NCBI GenBank assembly: GCA_027451525.1 | Contig: DAIDJF010000003.1 | Coordinates: 1-64,000, forward strand | DNA from: Ktedonobacterales bacterium | Lineage (GTDB): Bacteria > Chloroflexota > Ktedonobacteria > Ktedonobacterales > Ktedonobacteraceae | Direction: 5' to 3' | DNA length: 64,000 bases | The notes under the pieces: model-generated | The model's database searches: none | Seen by the model: the letters and a program-made list of their open reading frames with translations, nothing else | Told to the model about the DNA's origin: nothing | Made by a program: the position numbers and the translations under genes | Shown here: piece after piece, positions 44,585-53,409 of the stretch | Position numbering within the stretch: position 1 is the first letter of the stretch | How the letters are laid out: every line of letters begins with the position of its first letter

Positions 44585-44872
44585 TTAGCGAACAGAGGTG
44601 GTTTTTTCATTCTTGCCGCCCGCGTGACCACGAAAATGACGGGTGGGGGCAAACTCGCCCAGTTTATGACCTACCATGTTTTCGGTGATATAGATAGGCA
44701 CATGTGTTTTTCCATTGTGGACACCGATGGTCATTCCCACCATTTCGGGAAAGATCATTGACGCCCGTGACCAGGTTTTGATCAGGCGGCGATCACCGCT
44801 ACGCCGCATGCCAAGCACTTTTTTTCTGAGTGACTCGTGAATATATGGCCCTTTTTTTCTTGAGCGCGACAT
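44585..44872 (-). CDS. rpsS: 30S ribosomal protein S19
   Basis: The 95-aa protein starts [20 protein letters not shown] and has [44 protein letters not shown]. Normal length, three bases after rplB. Confidence 0.98.
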   Translation of the reverse strand: MSRSRKKGPYIHESLRKKVLGMRRSGDRRLIKTWSRASMIFPEMVGMTIGVHNGKTHVPIYITENMVGHKLGEFAPTRHFRGHAGGKNEKTTSVR

Positions 44873-44875
44873 GGC

Positions 44876-45709
44876 TTACTTCCTCCCTGCATTGCGACGG
44901 CGGACAATGAAGCGGTCCGTTCTCTTGTTCCTGCGCGTCTTGAAGCCCATTGCAGGCTTGCCCCAAGGGGTCTGTGGTTGTCCACCAATAGGCGCGCGTC
45001 CCTCACCACCACCATGTGGATGGTCGCGTGGGTTCATGACAGATCCGCGTACGGTTGGGCGGCGTCCCATGTGGCGTGAGCGGCCAGCTTTGCCGATGCT
45101 CACGTTTTCATGTTCCAGATTGCCCACCTGTCCAACGGTCGCCATACAGAGAATATGCACATTGCGCTGCTCGCCCGAAGGCAAACGCAGAAGCGCGTAG
45201 TCGCCCTCTTTTGCCATCAACTGCGCTCCGACCCCTGCGCCGCGCGCGAGTTGACCACCGCGTCCACGCTCAAGCTCCACATTGTGGACGGTTGTACCAA
45301 CGGGAATATTTTTCAGAGGCAGAGCATTACCTGGTTTAATATCCGCATCTGGTCCCGACATCACCGTATCGCCGACTTTAAGGCCGAGCGGTGCAATAAT
45401 GTAGCGTTTCTCACCATCGCGATAATGGAGCAGAGCAATACGTGCCGTGCGATTTGGATCATATTCGATAGAGGCAACGCGCGCGGGTACGCCCGGCTTG
45501 TTGCGCTTGAAATCGATAATTCGATAGGCACGCTTTGCGCCACCGCCACGATGGCGGGTCGTAATTTTCCCCTGATTGTTACGTCCGGCATGTTTCTCTA
45601 ACTTGACGGTTAGAGATTTCTCTGGTCGAGTCTTTGTGATCTCCTCGAATGTCGGAACCGACATGCCACGACGCCCAGGAGACGTTGGTCGATACTGTCT
45701 AATTGGCAT
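44876..45709 (-). CDS. rplB: 50S ribosomal protein L2
   Basis: The 277-aa protein has [53 protein letters not shown] and [28 protein letters not shown], which holds the His near the peptidyl-transferase centre. Normal length. Confidence 0.98.
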   Translation of the reverse strand: MPIRQYRPTSPGRRGMSVPTFEEITKTRPEKSLTVKLEKHAGRNNQGKITTRHRGGGAKRAYRIIDFKRNKPGVPARVASIEYDPNRTARIALLHYRDGEKRYIIAPLGLKVGDTVMSGPDADIKPGNALPLKNIPVGTTVHNVELERGRGGQLARGAGVGAQLMAKEGDYALLRLPSGEQRNVHILCMATVGQVGNLEHENVSIGKAGRSRHMGRRPTVRGSVMNPRDHPHGGGEGRAPIGGQPQTPWGKPAMGFKTRRNKRTDRFIVRRRNAGRK

Positions 45710-45724
45710 CTCTCAATCCCTCTG

Positions 45725-46024
45725 CTACGCCTTCAAAGCGTCGATTGTCTGGCCTTCACGCAAAGTAACAATAGCTTTTTTCCACTCACGGGCCTCTGTT
45801 CTCTGCGGCATACGTCCTCTGCGTCGCATCATTTTTACCTTGCCGGGCATGCGCATAATGTTGACTGAGACAACCTGCACATTAAAAAGCTGCTCGACTG
45901 CGCGGCGTACATCGATTTTATTGGCTTCTAAGGCCACTCGAAACGTATACTGATTGTGCTTTTCCTGAAGTCGGACACTTCGTTCCGTCACAATTCCCCG
46001 GCGTAGTATCTCTGTGATCTCCAC
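45725..46024 (-). CDS. rplW: 50S ribosomal protein L23
   Basis: The 99-aa protein has IVTERSVRLQEKHNQYTFRVALEANKIDVRRAVEQLFNV (in shorter pieces), then VNIMRMPGKVKMMRRR and WKKAIVTLREGQTID. It is a docking site at the tunnel exit for trigger factor and SRP. Normal length. Confidence 0.96.
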   Translation of the reverse strand: MEITEILRRGIVTERSVRLQEKHNQYTFRVALEANKIDVRRAVEQLFNVQVVSVNIMRMPGKVKMMRRRGRMPQRTEAREWKKAIVTLREGQTIDALKA

Positions 46025-46041
46025 AGTTTTCTCCTTTTGCC

Positions 46042-46755
46042 CTATGCTTCGCTGCTTTCAGCAGGCTGCTCACTGGCACTCGACTCCGTGTCCAGTTTGC
46101 GGCTCGCCTCTTCCGCGCTCATACCTTCGCCAAAGACCATCTCAATCCAACGCACGGTCTTGACAGGCATAATCACATAATCATGCTTGAGCAATTCAAC
46201 GACGTTGATCGAGGCGACATGTTGGACCTTCGCGCTAGGAATATTACGTGCAGATAGCACGACGTTCTCATCACGCGCCGGTAACATCATCAGGACTCGC
46301 TTCCCATTCGCGCTAGGCAAATTGCTCAAGATGGTTTGCATCTCTTTGGTGCGCGGGGTTTCCAACGCCAATTCATTGATAACGACCAGGCTCTGGTTTG
46401 CAACTTTATCGGAAAGGGCGGAGCGAATTGCCAGCCGCCGCATCTTCTTTGGCACATCATGATGGTAGGGGTGCGGTCGCGGTCCCCAAACTACGCCACC
46501 ATGACGGAACTGTGGTGCGCGCGTGCTACCTTGGCGTGCGCGTCCGGTTCCTTTTTGCTTATAAGGCTTTTTATTACCGCCCGATACTTCGCTGCGCGTC
46601 TTGGTTGAAGCATTTCCCTGACGGCGATTCACCAGTTGTGCGGTGACAACTTGATGAAGAACCGGCACATTAGGAGTGATGCCAAACACCAGATCGCTCA
46701 GTTCGAGCTCTTCTACGGCTTCTCCAGCCATGTTATAAACTGTCGTCGAGGGCAT
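46042..46755 (-). CDS. rplD: 50S ribosomal protein L4
   Basis: The 237-aa protein has TKTRSEVSGGNKKPYKQKGTGRARQGSTRAPQFRHGGVVWGP (extended loop toward the tunnel), then PKKMRRLAIRSALSDKV. A Ser/Glu/Ala-rich tail of about 25 residues ends the protein. In Escherichia coli L4 represses the S10 operon; no leader homologue was recognised. Confidence 0.96.
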   Translation of the reverse strand: MPSTTVYNMAGEAVEELELSDLVFGITPNVPVLHQVVTAQLVNRRQGNASTKTRSEVSGGNKKPYKQKGTGRARQGSTRAPQFRHGGVVWGPRPHPYHHDVPKKMRRLAIRSALSDKVANQSLVVINELALETPRTKEMQTILSNLPSANGKRVLMMLPARDENVVLSARNIPSAKVQHVASINVVELLKHDYVIMPVKTVRWIEMVFGEGMSAEEASRKLDTESSASEQPAESSEA

Positions 46756-46760
46756 CTTGC

Positions 46761-47576
46761 TTACCTCATCACATGCTTTTTAATCATAAGCAAGCTACCA
46801 TTGGCCCCTGGGACCGATCCTTTGACAACCAACAGGTTGCGCTCCGGGTCAGACTGGATCACTTGCAACTTCTTCACTGTCACGCGCGCGTTACCCATAT
46901 GACCAGCCATACGAGTTCCTTTTAGCACACGACCAGGGGTCGTGCCTGCGCCAATAGAACCAGGGGCACGCAAACGGTCCGATTGACCATGCGTTTTAGG
47001 ACCGCCACGAAAGCCGTGGCGTTTTACTACGCCCTGGAAGCCTTTACCTTTCGAGGTCCCCACGATGTCCACCGACTCGCCAGAGGTAAAAATGCTGGTA
47101 TCAATTTTTGCCCCTAGTTCGAGTTTGTCTGGCGTAACGCCGTTCTGTAATTCCACCTCGCGCAGCACTTTGAAAGGCCCAAGAGAAGGTCCGGGACGAC
47201 GCTGGCGGTTCGCCTGTACTTTCAGCAGTTTTTGAATCTGCTTATCCGGCTTTCCAGCATCGTTTGTGCCCTCCGTGCTTGCCTCGCTCTCACCAGCTTT
47301 TTCGCGCTGGCTCTGCTGATAGGTCTGAAGGCGTTTACGCTGTCCCTTGAGCAGAGGCAGATTATGCCCCAGATGGCCTAGCTCTGGACGGGTAGTATGT
47401 TTCAACATCTTCTCTTCAAAGCCAATCTGGACTGCTTCATACCCATCATGCGTCTTGGTTTTGATCTGTGTTACTATGCAGGGGCCAGCCTCAATGACAG
47501 TAACGGGAATAACGGTTCCGTTCGGTCCGAACACCTGGGTCATGCCGACCTTCCTGCCCAACAATGCACTCAGCAT
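46761..47576 (-). CDS. rplC: 50S ribosomal protein L3 with insertion
   Basis: The 271-aa protein begins [29 protein letters not shown] and has [29 protein letters not shown] and [16 protein letters not shown]3 is usually about 205-215 aa. About 60 charged residues (around [20 protein letters not shown]) are inserted in the first half. The start is five bases before the rplD gene begins downstream. Confidence 0.95.
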   Translation of the reverse strand: MLSALLGRKVGMTQVFGPNGTVIPVTVIEAGPCIVTQIKTKTHDGYEAVQIGFEEKMLKHTTRPELGHLGHNLPLLKGQRKRLQTYQQSQREKAGESEASTEGTNDAGKPDKQIQKLLKVQANRQRRPGPSLGPFKVLREVELQNGVTPDKLELGAKIDTSIFTSGESVDIVGTSKGKGFQGVVKRHGFRGGPKTHGQSDRLRAPGSIGAGTTPGRVLKGTRMAGHMGNARVTVKKLQVIQSDPERNLLVVKGSVPGANGSLLMIKKHVMR

Positions 47577-47660
47577 ATTGTCTCCTCATTATCCATCAAT
47601 TGCTGTATGATGTTCTTTCCTGCGTGCGTGCTTGTGGCGCGCGACGCTGGTCTCCACACC

Positions 47661-47978
47661 CTACAGTTTGATTTCGATGTCTACACCTGCGGGCAGATTC
47701 AAGCGGGTCAGGGCTTCAACCGTTTTGTTTGTCGGCTCAATAATGTCGATCAAACGCTTGTGTGTACGAATCTCGAACTGCTCACGCGCATCTTTATCAA
47801 TAAAGGGTGAGCGCATAACCGTATATTTGTCGATTTCAGTAGGCAAAGGAATCGGCCCTGAAACTCTTGCTCCGGTCTGTTGTGCAGTATCTACGATCTG
47901 CATTGCAGACTGATCGAGAATGCGGTGGTCATATGCCTTGAGTCGAATACGAATGCGCTGTTTGGTTCCTGTCGCCAT
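47661..47978 (-). CDS. rpsJ: 30S ribosomal protein S10
   Basis: The 105-aa protein has [65 protein letters not shown]. It is also NusE in transcription antitermination. CAGGAG precedes the ATG. It heads the S10 gene string after tuf. Confidence 0.98.
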   Translation of the reverse strand: MATGTKQRIRIRLKAYDHRILDQSAMQIVDTAQQTGARVSGPIPLPTEIDKYTVMRSPFIDKDAREQFEIRTHKRLIDIIEPTNKTVEALTRLNLPAGVDIEIKL

Positions 47979-48060
47979 TTCTTTCTCCTGAAACAGAAGT
48001 CGTTCTTACCATTCATTCGCGGACGCGAGTGACCGCATCCCTGCGAAAGAAACAAGAATA

Positions 48061-48086
48061 GGGGCGCGATTGCGATATCACGCCCC
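48061..48086. repeat. Palindromic repeat, divergent copy 4
   Basis: GGGGCGCGAT and ATCACGCCCC form nearly complementary arms around six bases, just after the tuf stop. It is less exact than copies 1-3 and may act as an attenuator between tuf and rpsJ. Confidence 0.45.
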
Positions 48087-48094
48087 CAGGCTTC

Positions 48095-49300
48095 CTATGC
48101 CTCGACCTTCGTGCAGATGCCTGCGCCAACGGTACGTCCACCTTCGCGGATCGCGAATTTCACGCCTTCTTCCATTGCCACCGGCTGAATCAGTTCCACC
48201 GTCATCTCAATGTTGTCACCAGGAATCACCATCTCGACTCCTTCCGGCAACTTGATCGCTCCCGTCACGTCTGTCGTCCGCACATAGAACTGCGGGCGAT
48301 AGCCGTTGAAGAACGGCGTGTGGCGACCACCCTCTTCTTTCGAGAGCACATACACCTGCGCCTTGAACTTCTTGTGCGGCTTGATCGAACCCGGCTTGGC
48401 TAGCACCTGTCCACGCTCGATATCCGTGCGCTCTACCCCACGCAGCAGACAGCCGACATTGTCGCCCGCCATCCCCTGGTCCAACGTCTTCTGGAACATC
48501 TCTACGCCTGTCACCACCACGCTGCGCACATCTTCACGCATGCCCACGATTTCAACGTTGTCACCCACTTTGACCAGTCCGCGCTCGATACGGCCGGTTG
48601 CCACCGTGCCACGGCCTTTGATGCCGAACACGTCTTCGACGGGCATCAAGAACGGCTTGTCGGTCGCACGTGGGGGGGTGGGGATGTAGCTATCGACGGC
48701 ATCCATCAACGTCCAGATGCACTGCGCCGCCGGGTCGTTGCGCGAGAGGTCGCCTTTACTCTCCAGGGCTTTGAGGGCCGAGCCACGAATGACGGGCACA
48801 TCATCGCCTGGGAATTGATACTTGGAGAGCAGTTCGCGCACTTCCAGCTCGACCAGTTCCAGCAACTCTTCGTCTTCCATCATGTCTACTTTATTGAGGA
48901 AGACCACCATCGCCGGCACTTCCACCTGTCGGGCCAGCAGCACGTGTTCGCGTGTCTGTGGCATCGGGCCATCAGGAGCACTGACCACGAGAATCGCGCC
49001 GTCCATCTGGGCGGCTCCGGTAATCATGTTCTTAATATAGTCGGCATGACCGGGGCAGTCTACGTGGGCGTAGTGGCGATGCTCCGTCTCGTACTCCAGG
49101 TGCGCGATAGCAATCGTGATACCACGCTCGCGCTCTTCGGGGGCCTTGTCAATCTGGTCGAATGCGGTATACTTCGCCAGTTGGGCAGCCGCCAACACTT
49201 TGGTGATCGCGGCAGTCAATGTGGTCTTGCCGTGGTCAATGTGTCCAATTGTCCCCACGTTCACATGGGGTTTTGTTCGCTCAAACTTCTTTTTTGCCAT
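48095..49300 (-). CDS. tuf: Elongation factor Tu
   Basis: The 401-aa GTPase delivers aminoacyl-tRNA. It has [15 protein letters not shown] (P loop), [28 protein letters not shown] (G3), [16 protein letters not shown] (G4) and domains 2-3 with [13 protein letters not shown] and [20 protein letters not shown]. The effector region reads [16 protein letters not shown]. It follows two tRNA genes and precedes rpsJ. Confidence 0.98.
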   Translation of the reverse strand: MAKKKFERTKPHVNVGTIGHIDHGKTTLTAAITKVLAAAQLAKYTAFDQIDKAPEERERGITIAIAHLEYETEHRHYAHVDCPGHADYIKNMITGAAQMDGAILVVSAPDGPMPQTREHVLLARQVEVPAMVVFLNKVDMMEDEELLELVELEVRELLSKYQFPGDDVPVIRGSALKALESKGDLSRNDPAAQCIWTLMDAVDSYIPTPPRATDKPFLMPVEDVFGIKGRGTVATGRIERGLVKVGDNVEIVGMREDVRSVVVTGVEMFQKTLDQGMAGDNVGCLLRGVERTDIERGQVLAKPGSIKPHKKFKAQVYVLSKEEGGRHTPFFNGYRPQFYVRTTDVTGAIKLPEGVEMVIPGDNIEMTVELIQPVAMEEGVKFAIREGGRTVGAGICTKVEA

Positions 49301-49536
49301 GTCCTCTGCTCAGGCTCCTTTTTACATGCGATCAGATGGCAACAGGTATAAACATGCAGCAGCCGTCCCCTGATAGCCAGATCGTCTCCATGGGTAACGT
49401 TTTAGATAAAATCAAGGGAAAGTGACGATCTTTATTTCAGAAGACGGCAGCAAAAAGCTTTTACGTCCTACGCGGTTTCTTTCCTAAATGAGGAAATGTG
49501 CCGTGCGACACACGATCATTCATAAGAAACCACGGG
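49301..49536. other. Leader between tRNA-Thr and tuf
   Basis: No gene is seen here. The stretch carries AAGGAG and AGAGGA sites before tuf and is probably processed from the tRNA-tuf transcript. Confidence 0.4.
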
Positions 49537-49608
49537 AGCCCGTGATGGGAATCGAACCCATGACCCCAGTCTTACCAAGACTGTGCGCTACCGCTGCGCC
49601 ACACGGGC
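49537..49608 (-). tRNA. tRNA-Thr (anticodon GGT)
   Basis: The minus strand folds as a 72-base tRNA: acceptor GCCCGTG/CACGGGC, D arm GCGC…GCGC, anticodon stem CAGTC/GACTG around loop TTGGTAA, and T arm ATGGG-TTCGATT-CCCAT. The 3' CCA is not encoded. Confidence 0.95.
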
Positions 49609-49637
49609 CAACCAGACCATACAATGATGTTTGCAGG

Positions 49638-49718
49638 TGGGCAGTGGAGGATTCGAACCTCCGAAGCTTTCGCAACTGATTTACAGTCAGTCCCATTTGA
49701 CCGCTTTGGTAACTGCCC
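49638..49718 (-). tRNA. tRNA-Tyr (anticodon GTA)
   Basis: The minus strand folds as a class II tRNA of about 81 bases: acceptor GGGCAGT/ACTGCCC, anticodon stem ACTGA/TCAGT around loop CTGTAAA, a long variable arm (GCGAAAGC) and T arm GGAGG-TTCGAAT-CCTCC. The 3' CCA is not fully encoded. Confidence 0.95.
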
Positions 49719-49762
49719 CGGTTGAGGAACACACCAGTTCTCACTGAGTGATCGTCTGCATC

Positions 49763-49791
49763 ATTATAGCCGACCATTTGCGCCTTGTCAA
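49763..49791 (-). promoter_or_regulatory. Consensus promoter of the tRNA-tuf-ribosomal string
   Basis: On the minus strand TTGACA (49786-49791), exactly 17 bases, TATAAT (49763-49768). Both boxes are perfect consensus. tRNA-Tyr begins about 45 bases downstream. Confidence 0.85.
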
Positions 49792-49931
49792 CACCTTTTT
49801 TAGGCAAAAGAAATGCTATTTAGCATGTTGCCGTTCCTCTTGCCAACATCGCTCCATACTGAAAAGTTTTCCCCTCGATCTGCTCACTATTGCTGACTTT
49901 GACACCAGACGAAAAAAAGGGGGAAAAAGCA

Positions 49932-49960
49932 TTGCTTCTCACACAATTTGCTGGTATAAT
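49932..49960 (+). promoter_or_regulatory. Promoter of the toxin-antitoxin pair
   Basis: TTGCTT (49932-49937), 17 bases, TATAAT (49955-49960). The transcription start would fall inside the adjacent palindrome. Confidence 0.6.
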
Positions 49961-49975
49961 CTCCAACGTTGGAGA
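49960..49975. promoter_or_regulatory. 16-bp perfect palindrome, probable operator
   Basis: TCTCCAACGTTGGAGA directly follows the -10 box and covers the likely start site. This is the expected place for autorepression by the antitoxin. Confidence 0.6.
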
Positions 49976-50058
49976 AATAACGGACCCCGAACAAATGCGG
50001 TTTTGCCGCTACCTGCGACAATTTTGCAATTTGGACTTGGAATAAAGAGGTAGCTACT

Positions 50059-50286
50059 ATGGCGACGAATTGTGACTTCAGCCGTTCATCCTTGATCGCA
50101 GAGCAGTATCAGCGCGAGATGGAAATCATTGCGCTTGCTCTTCAAGAAGAGAGCCTGGAAGAACGCGAGGAGCGTCTCAACCTCGTTGCGTGTGCATGGT
50201 CTTTGACCGCTGCGTGCTTTCATAGAACGCAAGTTGAGGCTAGTGACACGCCCGTTTATGTACCGGTGGCCTTTGCGCGTCAGTAG
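50059..50286 (+). CDS. Probable antitoxin of a MazEF-like module
   Basis: The 75-aa protein starts behind GAGGT. It is acidic and mostly helical (EEREERLNLVACAWSLTAA), with no recognised antitoxin DNA-binding fold. It lies 24 bases before a PemK/MazF-like gene, and a palindromic operator precedes it; the call depends on this context. Confidence 0.5.
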   Translation: MATNCDFSRSSLIAEQYQREMEIIALALQEESLEEREERLNLVACAWSLTAACFHRTQVEASDTPVYVPVAFARQ

Positions 50287-50310
50287 TGAAAAGGTAGATA
50301 TGTAAAAAAT

Positions 50311-50742
50311 ATGCCTCACCCACCAGAACTTGCACCGGATGCTCTGACCTATCAAACACCAGTGCAGTGTGGCATGGTGTATTGGGTAAACTTTGGTTAT
50401 CAATCTTTACCGCCGGGGATTGAAGAGAAGCGCATCCTTGATTGGCATCCGGCCCTTGTCGTCTCTTCTGAACCATTCTGTCGGCATGCTGGTGCGGTCA
50501 ACGTTGTTGCTCTCACCTCGTACCGGGGGAAACTTCGTCCATATCATCATCTACTGCTTAAGCGAGACTACCCATTACTTGACACAGATAGTCTGGTCAA
50601 GACCGAGCTACTCTATCCCGTTCTGCGCACGCTACTCGCCGATCAATATGCTGTCTGTAAACTCAACGACGATGACTTGCGCAACGTGATGAGTAAAATA
50701 GCAAACAGTCTTGCCATCGGCCTATTTTATTCATTACACTAA
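50311..50742 (+). CDS. PemK/MazF-like toxin
   Basis: The 143-aa protein has the MazF beta-barrel pattern: GMVYWVNFGYQ near the start, HPALVVSSEPFCRHAGAVNVVALTS with the usual strand spacing, then DSLVKTELLYPVLRTLL and a C-terminal DLRNVMSKIANSLAIGL. MazF toxins cut mRNA at short motifs. The ribosome site is weak, as expected for a toxin translated less than its antitoxin. Confidence 0.68.
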   Translation: MPHPPELAPDALTYQTPVQCGMVYWVNFGYQSLPPGIEEKRILDWHPALVVSSEPFCRHAGAVNVVALTSYRGKLRPYHHLLLKRDYPLLDTDSLVKTELLYPVLRTLLADQYAVCKLNDDDLRNVMSKIANSLAIGLFYSLH

Positions 50743-50766
50743 TGCGGAGCGTGGGGGAGTGGTGTT

Positions 50767-52152
50767 ATGACTATTGATCACAATCAGCTACGTCTATTGC
50801 CTTCTGTTGACGAGCTACTACAACTACCTGCTACGCAAACCCTGGTTGCACAATTTTCACGTAAGCTAGTTTTACAAACTATTCGCGCAAGTCTGGCAGA
50901 CGCACGTGCCGCTATTCGCGCTGGCGCGACCTGTCCAGCCCTTGAAGCTCTCCTTACGGATATAGAGGAACGCCTCACGCAGCAGCAACAGCCATCACTG
51001 CGCCCCCTTATCAACGCCACGGGGGTCATCATCAATACCAATCTCGGTCGTGCCCCACTCAGCCAAACGGCATTGCAGGCTGTGCAACAGGTCGCCAGTG
51101 GCTATGCTAATCTTGAGTATGAGTTGGAACAAGGGGAACGCGGCTCACGCCACACCCATGTCCGCCATCTGCTGCAAGAGTTGACAGGCGCGGAGGCCGC
51201 CCTTGTCACGAACAATAATGCAGCGGCTGTCTTGCTCAGTTTGAGTACCCTGGCACAGGGACGTGAGGTGATTATTTCGCGTGGACAACTGGTAGAAATT
51301 GGCGGCGGCTTTCGTGTTCCTGATGTCATGCGCCAGGGCGGTTGCCAGCTTATCGAGGTAGGCACAACCAATCGCACACGTATCCGCGACTATGAAGCGG
51401 CATTAAGTGCACGCACCGCCCTGTTATTGACCGTTCACCCCAGCAATTTTCTCATTACAGGTTTTACAGAGTCCACCCCCATCAGCGAACTCGCCCAATT
51501 AGCGCATAAGCACGGCCTGCTCGTTATGGACGATCTGGGTAGCGGATGCCTGTTGAATAGCGAACACTATGGTTTAGGACATGAACCAACGCCCCAGGAG
51601 AGCCTGCTCGCAGGTGCTGATGTCGTATGTTTCTCTGGTGATAAATTACTTGGTGGTCCTCAGGCAGGTCTGATTGTGGGTAAGGCGGAGGTAATTGCGC
51701 GTATCGCGAAACACCCACTGATGCGCGCCATGCGGATTGACAAAATGACGCTGGCTGCTTTAGAGGCTACGTTGCGACACTATCAGCGTGACGAGGCAAC
51801 CACGCATATCCCCGTCTGGCGCATGATCTCGGCACGTCCAGAGCGGTTAGCCAGTCGCGCCCACGCCTGGGTGACGCGATTACAAGAGAATGGTGTTGTG
51901 GCACATACGCAGCGTGGCGAGTCAACCGTAGGCGGCGGCTCACTCCCAGGAGAAACGTTGCCCACGACATTACTCGCGCTTGACGCCTCTCGCCTCTCTC
52001 TGCCACTGACCGAACTGAGCAAACGCCTGCGTTCACGCTCCATCCCAATTATTACACGTATCTCCCGCGACTCCCTGCTGCTCGATCCGCGCACCGTGTT
52101 TGAGGAACAAGATGAAGAGGTGCTACGCGCCCTACGGGAGGTGTGCCTGTAA
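50767..52152 (+). CDS. selA: L-seryl-tRNA(Sec) selenium transferase
   Basis: The 461-aa PLP enzyme converts Ser-tRNA(Sec) to Sec-tRNA(Sec). It has LPSVDELLQLP at the start, LINATGVIINTNLGRAPLS, GERGSRHTHVRHLLQELTGAEAALVTNNNAAAVLL, LVMDDLGSGCL, and the PLP Lys in CFSGDKLLGGPQAG. The C-terminal part includes STVGGGSLPGETLPTT. GGGGGAG precedes the ATG. Its usual partner selB is not next to it; a broken restriction gene follows. Confidence 0.9.
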   Translation: MTIDHNQLRLLPSVDELLQLPATQTLVAQFSRKLVLQTIRASLADARAAIRAGATCPALEALLTDIEERLTQQQQPSLRPLINATGVIINTNLGRAPLSQTALQAVQQVASGYANLEYELEQGERGSRHTHVRHLLQELTGAEAALVTNNNAAAVLLSLSTLAQGREVIISRGQLVEIGGGFRVPDVMRQGGCQLIEVGTTNRTRIRDYEAALSARTALLLTVHPSNFLITGFTESTPISELAQLAHKHGLLVMDDLGSGCLLNSEHYGLGHEPTPQESLLAGADVVCFSGDKLLGGPQAGLIVGKAEVIARIAKHPLMRAMRIDKMTLAALEATLRHYQRDEATTHIPVWRMISARPERLASRAHAWVTRLQENGVVAHTQRGESTVGGGSLPGETLPTTLLALDASRLSLPLTELSKRLRSRSIPIITRISRDSLLLDPRTVFEEQDEEVLRALREVCL

Positions 52153-52153
52153 C

Positions 52154-52635
52154 ATGCTCGAATTGACTCTCCCTCAGACGAAAGCATCTGCGCAACACTT
52201 TGTTACGCTCTTGAGTTCCCAATCAATCCCACTTCTTGCCCTTTTCGCGATGCCAGCCAAAAAGTCTATGGTCTGGGCTACAACCTGCTTGTTTTTGTCT
52301 ACGAAAAAATAGATCAACACGATCTGCGTGCTGCACAGCTCATATTCCATCATGCTATATTTTTGGCACGAGAGCAAACTGGTGATTTTCAAACCACTTT
52401 TGGTCTTCAGGAGATTTTGCGTCGTCAAGGCAATAAGGATGATATCATCGCATTCCTAGAAGAACGAAATCTTCCTCTAGATGAAATCGGACGAGAAATA
52501 TTAGCAGCAAGAATTTTGCAAACCCCACCCACAATCGGCTATTTAACGGTTTCCAATGCTTTACAGTGGCGGCTTCAATACGGGAGAGCTATTAGTGTAG
52601 CAAGTAAGATTTCTGGGGTGGAGGAACTGCTATGA
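52154..52635 (+). pseudogene. Restriction endonuclease-like remnant without a start
   Basis: In one frame from just after the selA stop to 52635 the sequence reads like real protein (ICATLCYALEFPINPTSCPF, KVYGLGYNLLVFVYEKIDQH, AREQTGDFQTTFGLQEIL). That frame has no ATG, GTG or TTG start near its beginning. An ATG at 52154 opens another frame that stops at 52312. So either a frameshift or loss of the N-terminus has occurred. It overlaps the methyltransferase gene by four bases, which suggests the cognate nuclease. Family not identified. Confidence 0.45.
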
Positions 52636-53409
52636 AAAACGAATTTGGCGATTTTCAAACACCACCTGCCCTTGTTCAGGAAATTCTTGCATATCTAGCA
52701 ACGCTTAATAAGCAATGGACACGGGTCATAGAGCCTACATGCGGAATAGGTAACTTTATTGATGGCTTACTGCATAGCACGTTCACACCTCAGACTATAC
52801 ATGGTATTGAGCTACAACCGCATTATGCCGCCCAAGCAGAACAATACACAGGTGATACAGCAAATACACGTGTCATAATTAGATGTGCTAGCATTTTCGA
52901 CATTCACTTAAAAAAAGATTTATGCTGGCAAGATCAGGGACCATTATTAGTCATCGGGAATCCTCCCTGGGTAACAAATGCTGAACAGGGATCAATTAAC
53001 GGAAATAATCTCCCGAAAAAAGCCAATATCAAAGGGTTACGCGGACTAGAAGCCCTGACAGGAAGTGCTAATTTTGATATAGCAGAGTATATATGGCTCA
53101 AGATTATACAAGAACTGGCACACGAAAAACCAACTATCGCATTACTATGTAAAACCTCTGTAGCACGTAATATTCTTGAACACGCAGCAAAAGCTTCATT
53201 ACCAATTACATCTGCAACCATCAGAAAATTTTCTGCAAAAAAGTGGTTTCATGCCTCAGTTGATGCGTGCCTTTTTCATATCGAAATTGGCCCAGGTAGC
53301 CCTTGTTATCAGGCTACCGTCTATGCAGATTTACACACAACCCAGCCAGACAGCATCATTGGTGTACTAAAAGGACAGCTAGTTGTCAACACTTCTCATT
53401 CCAGTGTTC
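52632..53409 (+). pseudogene. Truncated N6-adenine DNA methyltransferase
   Basis: GGAGG precedes the ATG. Residues 1-258 have N-terminal FGDFQTPPALVQEIL, SAM motif VIEPTCGIGNFIDGLL, HGIELQPHYAAQAEQY and the catalytic VIGNPPWV (NPPW, motif IV), so it is an adenine-N6 methylase of a restriction-modification system. From about 53405 the frame runs antisense into rsgA until 53609, which is not methylase sequence. The target-recognition end is therefore missing, and the enzyme is probably inactive. Confidence 0.75.
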
